From: a virus
Reading direction: 5' to 3' (one strand)
Length of the DNA stretch: 64,000 nucleotides
IMG/VR virus record: IMGVR_UViG_3300042558_002764
Location: 42,906-106,905 of that record
Below, piece after piece: positions 23,985 to 33,169 of the stretch (positions are counted from its first letter, which is position 1; the number at the start of each line of letters is the position of its first letter). Position numbers and translations under genes: made by a program. The notes under the pieces are model-generated. The model did not search any database. It saw nothing but the letters and a program-made list of their open reading frames with translations, and was not told the origin of the DNA.

Positions 23985-26900
23985 ATGGCACTTAATCAAG
24001 GACCACAACCAAAAGTTCAAGATATGGGTAACGGAATTAGATACGTTGACCCAAACCCAACAGATGAAATAGTTAATCACGAAGACTTGGTGATGTATGT
24101 AAAACTAGTTGCTAGGTCTAAAGGTAGAAGTATCTTAACATTTGATGACGCTAATGACCAAGTTACTAATATTGTAGAACAAAGAAATGTAAAATCAGAA
24201 ACTAACTTCACATACCCAACAGGTAAAGATAGTATTGATACTAGTTGGACTAACATTGGGGGTGGTAACTTAAACTTTGGTGAAGATTTAGGTTCATTTG
24301 GTATCACAAATATTAATATAGAATTTAAATCTAGTTTCATGCCACAAATTGTAATTGATTTTGTGGATGTTCGTGGAGCAGCTTTATTTGAACAAGGACC
24401 CTGTTCACCTTACGCAGTCTTTTTTCACTTACCTTACCCTGTTTTTGAATTAACAGTAAAAGGATATTATGGTAGACCAGTTACATACACATTAGCTTTA
24501 ACTAAATTTAATACAAAATTTAATTCGGACACAGGTAACTTTGAATCGAAAGCAGAATTTGTGGGTTATACTTATGCATTCTTAGCGGATATCCCTATGG
24601 GATATGTTATGGCAGCTGGATTTATGGAAAAACCACATAATGGTAAAGATATTTTGGCTGAAAAATGGAAATTATTAATGGATAAAAAAGTTTTGGTTAA
24701 TAATGTAGAAACACCATTAATAGACCAAACGTCATTCACTGATGCTACAAAACCTATAAACGTTTATGATTTAATTAAATCCTCTAAAAAACTAGAATCA
24801 AGAACAAGTGAATTAAAAAATTCTACACAAGTAACCAATTTAGGTAAAATTAATAAAACCAAAAATGAGTTAAAGGGGTTACGAGAATCAGTTTTAGAAT
24901 TTAGACAAAAATTTTTAGAAAAAATAGCTAATTCCCCCAATGGTGGGTATAGAATTAGTCCCAATACTACAAACCAAAAAAACACATTATATTTAAAATT
25001 ACCCAACGTTAGTGCATCAGATGATAATCCAGTATTAGTTGAACTTAAAAAAGTAGTTGAAACTTATTTTGGTACAGGGGAAAACTCTCAATTAGGTGGT
25101 ACTATAGGTGCAAAATATAATTCCGTAAATAGTTATTACACAAATAATGCTATTGATGGACCACCAATACTTTCTTGGGATACAATTAAAACTAATGCTT
25201 CTGGATTTTTCGGTACACCAATAAATATAGTTGATGGTTTAAGAGATTATTATATTGATATATATGAAAGTTTATTAAAACCTATTGATGTTGCTAGTGT
25301 AGAACTTAATAAAAAATATATAATTGAAAAAGATAATACTAAAAATTTCTTAAACAAAGAAGTTGTGACCACGTTAGGTTTTTTACCTACAATTAGTAAT
25401 GTTTTTGCTATAATTCTAACAAACGTTGAGGTATTTCTAGAATTACTATTAAGAACTTCTCGTGACGCAGAAAAATATCACCAAGAAAATAATGTGAATA
25501 TTGGCCTAGATAAAACTGGGCTCCAACAAATTTTAGATTTAAAAGGTACCCAAAATAATGGTGCTGAATTATCTGATGAAGAGAACGATAAACAAAAAAA
25601 CAAAGTATATCCTTGGCCAACATATTATGAAAAGAAACAAGGTTCTGATAGTGAAGTTGGGGATAAAGAAACATACCCAGGGGAAAATCCCGAATTTGTT
25701 AGTTGGCCTGAAGTAATATTTGTTGAATCGTTTATTAAAGCTTTAACAAAATTAAAAGGTGAATTAGCTGTTTTAGAATTACAATTAGAAAATTTACCTG
25801 GTTATGATAATTTTGCCCCAATCACACCCTACGAAACTCACGCATTTGGTGTAGTAGAATCACCAAATAGATGGTTAAAAATACAAAACGGTAGTAGTGA
25901 CCAAGCTTCTTGGGCTGATTCAATCTATAAAGTAATGGGTGAAAATGCTTTTATTATTGGTGACTACACTATGATTAATAGTTTAAGTGTTTGGAAATCA
26001 CAATTAGGTTTTAAAAATGGTTGGGGTGTAGAAACATTAACTAATGGTAATGGGGCTAGTAATGGATATTCTAACACTGGTAATAAGTATTCTATTAAAC
26101 CACAAAGATTAGCAGAAAACCCAAAAGTATTACAAAATATTGCTGCAAATAACCAATTAGGTAGATATGGTGGTGAAGGATTTACCTACGGTTCACAAGG
26201 GAAAGATACAGATTCTTTTAAAAGAAAAATAGTTCCCGCTACCACAAAAAGAATGAAAGATTGGGGTTATGTTGATGCTTTAAATTTGATGACAACCCTT
26301 AAATTAGATGGCGGGGTAAATACGACCCTAGAATGGTTACAAAATGATATTACAACAGCAAAGAAAGATTTTATTATAACAGAAATAAAAAGAGTTTTAA
26401 CCAATAAACTTAAAACACAAAAATTTGATGAGTGGAAAGTTTCGGCTACCGCGGCTATTGGTGGTACACCAGCTCTTGTAGATAAACAATCACAAATATG
26501 GAATAGCTATTTCCAATACGTTACAGCTAAAAATGTATTAACACTAACAGGCCCAATTTATTTAAATGATAGGGTTGATAGTGCTAAAGATATAAAAATA
26601 TCAGCAAACCCACATAATAATGACGGAAGTGGAGCTGTTTTAGTAAAAGACACTGATTTAACAGCAAGAGAAATAGATTTTAGTAGTGATTCATTAATAG
26701 AAGAAATTAAAAATGGTTATAAAAAATATTATGCTAGTACTGAAGAAACTGATAGTGGTATAGCCGAAAATCTTTTAGAAGTTGGTTCTTTAGCGTATAG
26801 ATTATTAAAATTCAGGCCAAAAACACCTAGGGACAAACCAACTACCGCTTATGATACAAAAAAAGTGATAGAGACAGAGGCTGACATAAATTTAAGTAGA

Positions 26901-29162
26901 GATAAAAATACAAATATGCTTACTTTAGGTGATTATTTTGCACCTAATTTTTATCATACATATGAAAACCTAAAAGACCTACCACAAGAGGGACCAATAT
27001 TAGATTTAAGTTCATCGAGAACAATTTATGACAGTTATTCTCCAAAATATATATTTTGGTCTAATTTTATGGGTGCCTCAAATACTAATACTTCTGTTGG
27101 TTCCGCGGATTCAATAATAAACACACCACTATGGTTACTTAATTATCCTTTATGGAAAAATTCTTGGCAATACGCTGAGTCTGGTGGTGATAACGGTACC
27201 GTGGCTCTTGATGAAGTAGTTTCAATAGTGGCTGGTAAAACTTCTGGTGAATTTGCTACTTACCTTGGAGAAGATATTGGTACATACCCATCTTACCATA
27301 ATAAAGCTGATTCAAACCAAAGAAGAAATTGGTCTACTTGGTGGGGATTAAATCAGTGGGGTGTAGATAATACTAATAATATATACAAACCATTGGCTTA
27401 TATGGCGGTAATGTCATTTGGTTTTGATAATTTAAAATCTGAATTTAGAACAGGACATTTTCCACCTTGGGATGGCAATAGTGATACAGATTTATCATCA
27501 TTTTCTAATTTCACAACTTCAGCTATTATGGCATATCCACCTAAAGCTTATATATTATTAATTGGAGCCATTTTATGGAGAATGAAAGAAACTAATTTAT
27601 TATTATGGGACGAAATAAAACCTACAAAAGACCCTTTTCCTTATGACGCTAGTATAAATTCAGGGTGGAATAGATTAAATAAATCATACCTTTCTGACAA
27701 TTCAAATATAGGTATAGATGACATAAACGACCCTGTATGGTTTTTCCATACATCTACGTCTAGACCTTGGTTTAAAGGTGGTTCTGTATACGCAATAAAA
27801 CCAGAACAAAATGCTTTATCTTTTGGTGGTACAAATTCTAGTTATCAAAGAAGATGGTTAGGTGCCCAAGGGGGTGTAGATAGATGGACCAATGGTGGAG
27901 CATCCATAAGTAAAAATTTTGGAACTCAAAAACCAGTAATTATCGGACCTAATAACAGTATTAATTTTCCTCCTGGTTTATCTGCTTCTGATTTTAACTT
28001 TACAAATTCATTATATCGAGCCGGATGGACTAAATCAAGTTCTATTTTTGGTAAAAATGATGATAAAGTCCCTAGTAATGGTATATTTAGAAGTGCTGTA
28101 GGTAATATTACCAAAGGATGGTTTGACCAATGTAGACCCGACCAAATGCCTTTTATTTTAAGTGATAGTGGTAGAGGTATTGATTTTACAAGTCCTAAAA
28201 CATTGGTTATTACTAATCTAAGTACTGAAACAAATAAGAATATCAATTACAGTGATAAGACACCTAATTTATTAAATAATAAATACCCTATTTTAAAAGA
28301 AGAATGTAAAGAATTAATGTTTATACCAAAAAGTTTAAAAATACAATTTATTGATGCTTTTGAATCTTGGGCAACAGGTGAAAATGCTAGATGGTTATTA
28401 GGCTTAGACCCATTAAATTGGAATGATAATGGTAGTTTAGATAATTGGTCAACAACAAGTGGTGGTTTTGATAATTCATATGTTTTAAATGGGTATAAAG
28501 GATTTTTAACTCAGACTGTTAGAAAAGATAGACAGTATTTAACATACACCAAAGAAGATAAGAAAAATTACTATACACAACGTTTTACTTTTCTTGATGA
28601 GGGTGAATTATCTGGCACAAAACCAAAACCAAAAAAACAAAAGAAAAGTAATAGTAATACTGATTACGAACCAGCATCACCTACTTATGATGTTTCATGT
28701 TTTGTGGCTGGTTCTAAAATTAAGTTAAGTAGTGGTAAAAATATTAATATTGAAGATTTAGTAGTTGGTGATATTGTATTAAGTTATAATGTAAATACAA
28801 ATATTTTTGAAGAAAGTAGTATTGAAAACGTTACAATAAATTATAAAGATAATCTTGTAATTTACAATTTTGATAACGGAATTAAAATAACTTGTACCGA
28901 TACCCACCCTATTTGGGTTGTTGGTAAAGGTTGGTCTTCTTATAGACAAACTGATGTAAATGATTCTGAACATATAGGACCCACAAAACAAATTAGTAGT
29001 GGTGATGAATGTTTTTATTATTCTAACAATAAATTTAATAAAGTTAAAATTTCTAAAATAATTGAAAAACAAAATAAAATGGTTAGGGTTTGGAACGTTA
29101 AAAACGTTACTGGTAACCATAACTTCATCATAAATAATGTTTTAGTACATAACGTTACATAA
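23985..29162 (+). CDS. very large baseplate structural protein with C-terminal Hint domain
   Basis: 1725 residues. The N-terminal ~220 residues (NIEFKSSFMPQIVIDFVDVR, GPCSPYAVFFHLPYPVFELT, VKGYYGRPVTYTLALTKF, FVGYTYAFLADI) look like a baseplate hub-type beta domain. The long middle (about 230-1540) is Asn/Trp/Tyr-rich and not recognised. A Lys-rich linker near 1550 leads into residues 1572-1725, a Hint domain: Cys1572 in CFVAGSKI, the TDTHPIW block, and a C-terminal NHNFIINNVLVHNVT. The residue after the terminal Asn is Val, not Cys/Ser/Thr, so normal protein splicing is unlikely but self-cleavage is possible. The stop overlaps the next start (TAATG). The unspliced length is unusual for a baseplate protein. 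Confidence 0.72.
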   Translation: MALNQGPQPKVQDMGNGIRYVDPNPTDEIVNHEDLVMYVKLVARSKGRSILTFDDANDQVTNIVEQRNVKSETNFTYPTGKDSIDTSWTNIGGGNLNFGEDLGSFGITNINIEFKSSFMPQIVIDFVDVRGAALFEQGPCSPYAVFFHLPYPVFELTVKGYYGRPVTYTLALTKFNTKFNSDTGNFESKAEFVGYTYAFLADIPMGYVMAAGFMEKPHNGKDILAEKWKLLMDKKVLVNNVETPLIDQTSFTDATKPINVYDLIKSSKKLESRTSELKNSTQVTNLGKINKTKNELKGLRESVLEFRQKFLEKIANSPNGGYRISPNTTNQKNTLYLKLPNVSASDDNPVLVELKKVVETYFGTGENSQLGGTIGAKYNSVNSYYTNNAIDGPPILSWDTIKTNASGFFGTPINIVDGLRDYYIDIYESLLKPIDVASVELNKKYIIEKDNTKNFLNKEVVTTLGFLPTISNVFAIILTNVEVFLELLLRTSRDAEKYHQENNVNIGLDKTGLQQILDLKGTQNNGAELSDEENDKQKNKVYPWPTYYEKKQGSDSEVGDKETYPGENPEFVSWPEVIFVESFIKALTKLKGELAVLELQLENLPGYDNFAPITPYETHAFGVVESPNRWLKIQNGSSDQASWADSIYKVMGENAFIIGDYTMINSLSVWKSQLGFKNGWGVETLTNGNGASNGYSNTGNKYSIKPQRLAENPKVLQNIAANNQLGRYGGEGFTYGSQGKDTDSFKRKIVPATTKRMKDWGYVDALNLMTTLKLDGGVNTTLEWLQNDITTAKKDFIITEIKRVLTNKLKTQKFDEWKVSATAAIGGTPALVDKQSQIWNSYFQYVTAKNVLTLTGPIYLNDRVDSAKDIKISANPHNNDGSGAVLVKDTDLTAREIDFSSDSLIEEIKNGYKKYYASTEETDSGIAENLLEVGSLAYRLLKFRPKTPRDKPTTAYDTKKVIETEADINLSRDKNTNMLTLGDYFAPNFYHTYENLKDLPQEGPILDLSSSRTIYDSYSPKYIFWSNFMGASNTNTSVGSADSIINTPLWLLNYPLWKNSWQYAESGGDNGTVALDEVVSIVAGKTSGEFATYLGEDIGTYPSYHNKADSNQRRNWSTWWGLNQWGVDNTNNIYKPLAYMAVMSFGFDNLKSEFRTGHFPPWDGNSDTDLSSFSNFTTSAIMAYPPKAYILLIGAILWRMKETNLLLWDEIKPTKDPFPYDASINSGWNRLNKSYLSDNSNIGIDDINDPVWFFHTSTSRPWFKGGSVYAIKPEQNALSFGGTNSSYQRRWLGAQGGVDRWTNGGASISKNFGTQKPVIIGPNNSINFPPGLSASDFNFTNSLYRAGWTKSSSIFGKNDDKVPSNGIFRSAVGNITKGWFDQCRPDQMPFILSDSGRGIDFTSPKTLVITNLSTETNKNINYSDKTPNLLNNKYPILKEECKELMFIPKSLKIQFIDAFESWATGENARWLLGLDPLNWNDNGSLDNWSTTSGGFDNSYVLNGYKGFLTQTVRKDRQYLTYTKEDKKNYYTQRFTFLDEGELSGTKPKPKKQKKSNSNTDYEPASPTYDVSCFVAGSKIKLSSGKNINIEDLVVGDIVLSYNVNTNIFEESSIENVTINYKDNLVIYNFDNGIKITCTDTHPIWVVGKGWSSYRQTDVNDSEHIGPTKQISSGDECFYYSNNKFNKVKISKIIEKQNKMVRVWNVKNVTGNHNFIINNVLVHNVT
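28698..29159 (+). other. Hint (intein/hedgehog-like) autoprocessing domain
   Basis: This codes for the last 154 residues of the 1725-residue protein. Visible motifs: N-terminal block with Cys1 followed by FVAGSKI and IEDLVVGDIVLSYN; block B TDTH with PIW; C-terminal block F/G ending in His-Asn. Only Val-Thr follow the terminal Asn, so there is no real C-extein. No homing-endonuclease domain is present. This arrangement matches bacterial intein-like domains better than true inteins. Confidence 0.88.
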
Positions 29163-31090
29163 TGAGTGATAACACAAGATTAGTAGGATTAAAAAAAGAT
29201 AAAAACAAAGAACTGTATGAAGAATTATTTGTAACTGATTCTAAATACCGTTTAATTTCTTCATCACCTAAAGTTTTTTCTGCCATACATCCTGATGATT
29301 TTAATGAAGAATTTTATATATCTGAGGATGAATTAAGTTCATACGTCGACGGATTTATTCAAGCGGTGTCAGACAATTCCAAAAAAATTATTGAGTCAAT
29401 TACACAAAATACGGATAATAACGATAATATAGCTGATTCCGCTTTAAATGACACAGACCTAAAACTTTCTTTATATCGTTCATTTAAATCACTTTACGAT
29501 AAATGGATTTCTTGTTCTGTAATTGGTTCAGATAGTACTTCGGGTAATACTTCAGGTTATTTCTATAATAACTATGGTAGTAGTAGTCCATCTGAAACAA
29601 GGATGTTATATGAACATTTTAGTTTTGTTAATAGAGGTAATGGTGATGTGGGTAAAAAAGCAGTTATAGATTTTTCATACCTTTCTAATTTAGCTAGTAC
29701 CAAAAACGGACAAGGGCCAACACAATCCCTATACGAATCTATAACTAATTTATTAACAAAAAACAATTTTGAATTTTTTGCAATGCCAAACGTAATTGGG
29801 TATTCTACAGGGGGCAATGAAGTTCTTGAAAATATTTTTAGAGCTTTCGATAGTCCTATAGATAGAATACCCGCTAAACCTGGATTTGTGTGTATGTTTA
29901 TTGGGGGTAATTCTAGGACATTAGATATACCAAAAACTTCATGTAGTAATAATGGTATTAATTTTGATTATGTAGACGATACCTTTGATATAGATAAACC
30001 CACTACATACCCAGAAGATTTTATTAAAAATGGTGGTATAACAGCTTTTAAAGTTAGATACGGACAACAAACCCAAAATCATTTTAAATCTTTAGAACTA
30101 GACCAATCCGAATTTAAAGAAACTCAAGAATCACTTTTGGTAATTGATGCCTTAACAAATCCTAGTAGTGGCTCAGACCCAACACAAATTGGTAAGGGTA
30201 ATAATATTTATGATATGTATTTGACAAGAAACTATTCTTGTACTGTTAACACATTTGGTAACATGCAAATACAACCAATGATGGTCTTTAAATTAGAGAA
30301 CGTCCCAATGTATAAAGGAACTTATTTAATTACAAACGTCAGTCATTCCATAAAACCACACAATGTAGAAACAACATTTAAAGGTGTGAGACAACCAATA
30401 GTCACCGTACCTATTGTAACAGAAGCTTTGAGTTTGATTGACCTAGCTCTAGCTGAAACACTACAAGGAGATGCTGCTTTAGGTAACACTGGTGGGGGAG
30501 GTGGAGGAACCACAACTACAACTACAATATTACCAGCCAACCAAATATTCATAGACGATACTGTTTATGGAGATAGTTCAAATGAACAATGCCCTAAAAT
30601 AGACGGTATAACAGATGGTGGTGTTGGTGACGCTTATACCGGTGGTAAATTATTTAAAATTAGGTTATGTAAGGTAAAAGGTGCACTTATAAACGTCAAA
30701 ATGGCGGAAAATTTAAATAATATGGTTAATGCCGCACAAGCGGATGGTGTACCATTAACTTGTGGTAGTAACTTTAGAACAATGGAAGACCAAATAAATA
30801 CGGCTAAAGCTAATGGGTGTTATAAAACAGGTGTTTATGTAAAAGGTAATTGTGACCCTGATACTGCCACACCAGGGAGGTCAAGACACCAAAGTGGATT
30901 TGCAATAGATTTTGGTTGTAATGGGTCGACAATTTGTTATAAACACGATTCAGCTTGGTGTGCCGCAAATGGTGCTTCTAAAAAACCAAACGAATATGTT
31001 TGTTTTAATTGGTTGGTTAATAACGCCTCAAAATACGGATTTATTAATTACAACGGTGAGGCTTGGCACTGGTCAATAGATGGTACATAA
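29162..31090 (+). CDS. baseplate hub protein paralog 1 with M15 D,D-carboxypeptidase domain
   Basis: 642 residues. The first ~440 residues are shared with the next two genes and end in a hub-type segment (GNMQIQPMMVFKLENVPMYK, GTYLITNVSHSI) seen in gp27/gpD-like hub proteins. A Gly6-Thr6 linker follows. The C-terminal ~150 residues are a VanY-type M15 peptidase: SRHQSGFAIDFG gives zinc ligands His576 and Asp583, and EAWHWS gives Glu633 and His636. The enzyme would cut D-Ala-D-Ala or related peptidoglycan bonds at the tail tip during entry. The start overlaps the upstream stop (TAATG). The 5' end is nearly identical at DNA level to those of both downstream paralogs, which shows recent duplication or gene conversion. 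Confidence 0.82.
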   Translation: MSDNTRLVGLKKDKNKELYEELFVTDSKYRLISSSPKVFSAIHPDDFNEEFYISEDELSSYVDGFIQAVSDNSKKIIESITQNTDNNDNIADSALNDTDLKLSLYRSFKSLYDKWISCSVIGSDSTSGNTSGYFYNNYGSSSPSETRMLYEHFSFVNRGNGDVGKKAVIDFSYLSNLASTKNGQGPTQSLYESITNLLTKNNFEFFAMPNVIGYSTGGNEVLENIFRAFDSPIDRIPAKPGFVCMFIGGNSRTLDIPKTSCSNNGINFDYVDDTFDIDKPTTYPEDFIKNGGITAFKVRYGQQTQNHFKSLELDQSEFKETQESLLVIDALTNPSSGSDPTQIGKGNNIYDMYLTRNYSCTVNTFGNMQIQPMMVFKLENVPMYKGTYLITNVSHSIKPHNVETTFKGVRQPIVTVPIVTEALSLIDLALAETLQGDAALGNTGGGGGGTTTTTTILPANQIFIDDTVYGDSSNEQCPKIDGITDGGVGDAYTGGKLFKIRLCKVKGALINVKMAENLNNMVNAAQADGVPLTCGSNFRTMEDQINTAKANGCYKTGVYVKGNCDPDTATPGRSRHQSGFAIDFGCNGSTICYKHDSAWCAANGASKKPNEYVCFNWLVNNASKYGFINYNGEAWHWSIDGT

Positions 31091-31096
31091 AATATT

Positions 31097-31144
31097 ATGG
31101 GTGATAAAAAAAATTAATAGGATTAAAAAAATAAGATAAAAATA
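31097..31144 (+). repeat. decayed copy of the hub-paralog 5' end
   Basis: These ~48 bases align with the first ~46 bases of the hub paralogs, sharing a 14-nt exact block (TAGGATTAAAAAAA) and the GTGATAA and GATAAAAA blocks, but with small indels that break the frame after six codons. They directly precede the intact start of paralog 2, as expected for a scar of tandem duplication. Confidence 0.6.
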
Positions 31145-33130
31145 ATGAGTGATAACACAAGATTAGTAGGATTAAAAAAAGATAAAAATGATGAACTGTA
31201 CAAAGAATTATTTGTAACTGATTCTAAATACCGTTTAATTTCTTCATCACCTAAAGTTTTTAGTGCAATTCACCCTGAAGATTTTGGAGAAGATTTTTAT
31301 ATTTCAGAGGATGAACTAGGTTCTTATATTGATGGATTTATTCAAGCGGTGACCGATAACTCTCAAAAAATCATTGATTCCATCACACAAAATACAGATA
31401 ATAACGATAATATAGCTGATTCTGCTTTAAATGACACAGACCTAAAACTTTCTTTATATCGCTCATTTAAATCTCTTTACGATAAATGGATTTCTAGTTC
31501 AGAATATAACCAACAACAAACATCTAATTATTTTTATAATGCATATTCAGCAGAAAAAACTGACGAAAGAATGTTATACGAACATTTTAATTTTGTTAAT
31601 AGATGTGGTACTGACATAGGTAAAAAGGCTGTTATAGATTTTGCTTACCTTTCTAATTTAGCTAGTACCAAAAATGGGCAAGGACCTACACAATCACTAT
31701 ACGAATCTATAACTGGAGTTTTAAGTAAAAATAATTTTAATTTCTTACCATTACCTGGGTATATTAAATATTCAGACGCAAATACAAGTGAATTAGAAGA
31801 TATGTTTAGAGCTTTTGATGGTCCACTAACTAAAATGAGAGCAAACCCTAAATTTGTGTGTATGTTTATTGGTGGTAGTTCTAGAAGTTTAGATATACCT
31901 AGGTCTTATTGTGGTACTAACGGAACTAATTTTGAATATAAAGATGATTCTTTTGACATATTTGACCCAACCACTTACCCCCAAGATTTTAATAACGATA
32001 AAACAAGTGGTATTGTGGCTTTTAAAGTTAGATACGGACAAGAAACCCAAAACCACTTTATTAAAGTGGAGTTAGACCAAGCTGAGTTTAGGGAAACACA
32101 AGATTCACTTTTGGTAATTGACGCTTTGGTAAACCCAAGTAGTGGTTCGGACCCAACACAAATTGGTAAGGGTAATAATTTATATGATGTTAACTTAACT
32201 AGAGGTTACACTTGTAAGGTTGAGACTTTGGGTAACATGCAAATACAACCCACAATGTTTTTTAAATTAGAAAATATCCCAATGTTTAGAGGTACTTATC
32301 TAATTACAGATGTATCACACACAATCGTACCACATAACGCTAAAACAACTTTTACAGCAACAAGACAACCAATAATTACGGTACCAATTGTGACCGAAGC
32401 TTTGAGTATATTAGATTTATCTTTAGTTGAAACAGTACAAGGAGACACGAATTTAAATAACACTGGAGGTGGAGGAACCACAACAACCACAACAACTGAT
32501 AATAATTATGACGAATCTACAGTAACAACATTCAGTGGAATTGATGATTGTGTAACAACTTCTTTAAATAGTGTTAAAAATGATGGGTCCTTCCCAGTAA
32601 TCATAAAAGGATGTTATACGGCTAAAGATTTAGGTGGAGACGCCTTACACTCTTTTAATACTAGAAAAAGTGATAATTTTGGTGGTTATATGTTTACTGA
32701 ATCAGCAGTACCAGCTAATTTTAGTAATAGAGTTAAAGTTGGTACACAGGGTGGAGTTTATGCTGGAAAAGGTGTTAACACTGTAATAAAAGAAATAAAT
32801 AGTAAGGGTGTTAAAGTAAAAGTTTCAAAAATAGAAATTAATATAGATTGGACTAATTATTTTGTTAGTTGGGCAGTTACAATAGAAAAAAGTACTGACG
32901 AAAAATCTTACATTGGAGTAGCTACTAGAGGTTCAATAGGTAGTATATCTTCTGGAAACTATTCAGACAGAGCAGATTCACAAATACCGACATTAAAAAG
33001 CCAAAACCCAGAATACGCAAATTGGGTTTCACCAAAAATTATTTATAATAAAAATATAATGGCAACTGGTTATTTAGAAGACCCTAAAAAACAATTAAGA
33101 CAATATTTTTTAGCTTATACAAAAGCTTAA
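31145..33130 (+). CDS. baseplate hub protein paralog 2 with unknown C-terminal domain
   Basis: 661 residues. Residues 1-~440 are collinear with paralogs 1 and 3 (same start MSDNTRLVGLKKDKN, same YLSNLASTKNGQGPTQSLYE block, same GNMQIQPTMFFKLENIPMFR hub motif). A Gly4-Thr6 linker leads into ~220 residues that I do not recognise: VIIKGCYTAKDLGGDALHSF, GGYMFTESAVPANFSNRVKV, GSIGSISSGNYSD and a Lys/Tyr-rich end. No catalytic motif of lysozymes, M15/M23 peptidases, amidases or SGNH hydrolases is obvious. By position it should be an envelope-acting or binding tip domain. The start is chosen at 31145 because the near-identical upstream ATG at 31097 belongs to a frame-broken remnant. Confidence 0.75.
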   Translation: MSDNTRLVGLKKDKNDELYKELFVTDSKYRLISSSPKVFSAIHPEDFGEDFYISEDELGSYIDGFIQAVTDNSQKIIDSITQNTDNNDNIADSALNDTDLKLSLYRSFKSLYDKWISSSEYNQQQTSNYFYNAYSAEKTDERMLYEHFNFVNRCGTDIGKKAVIDFAYLSNLASTKNGQGPTQSLYESITGVLSKNNFNFLPLPGYIKYSDANTSELEDMFRAFDGPLTKMRANPKFVCMFIGGSSRSLDIPRSYCGTNGTNFEYKDDSFDIFDPTTYPQDFNNDKTSGIVAFKVRYGQETQNHFIKVELDQAEFRETQDSLLVIDALVNPSSGSDPTQIGKGNNLYDVNLTRGYTCKVETLGNMQIQPTMFFKLENIPMFRGTYLITDVSHTIVPHNAKTTFTATRQPIITVPIVTEALSILDLSLVETVQGDTNLNNTGGGGTTTTTTTDNNYDESTVTTFSGIDDCVTTSLNSVKNDGSFPVIIKGCYTAKDLGGDALHSFNTRKSDNFGGYMFTESAVPANFSNRVKVGTQGGVYAGKGVNTVIKEINSKGVKVKVSKIEINIDWTNYFVSWAVTIEKSTDEKSYIGVATRGSIGSISSGNYSDRADSQIPTLKSQNPEYANWVSPKIIYNKNIMATGYLEDPKKQLRQYFLAYTKA

Positions 33131-33169
33131 TTATACTATCTGTTTTAGTTAAAAAAATAATAAAGTAAT

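Noticed and set aside
28698-29162. Canonical splicing intein
   Set aside because: Residue after the terminal Asn is Val and there is no C-extein, so a host protein cannot be rejoined.
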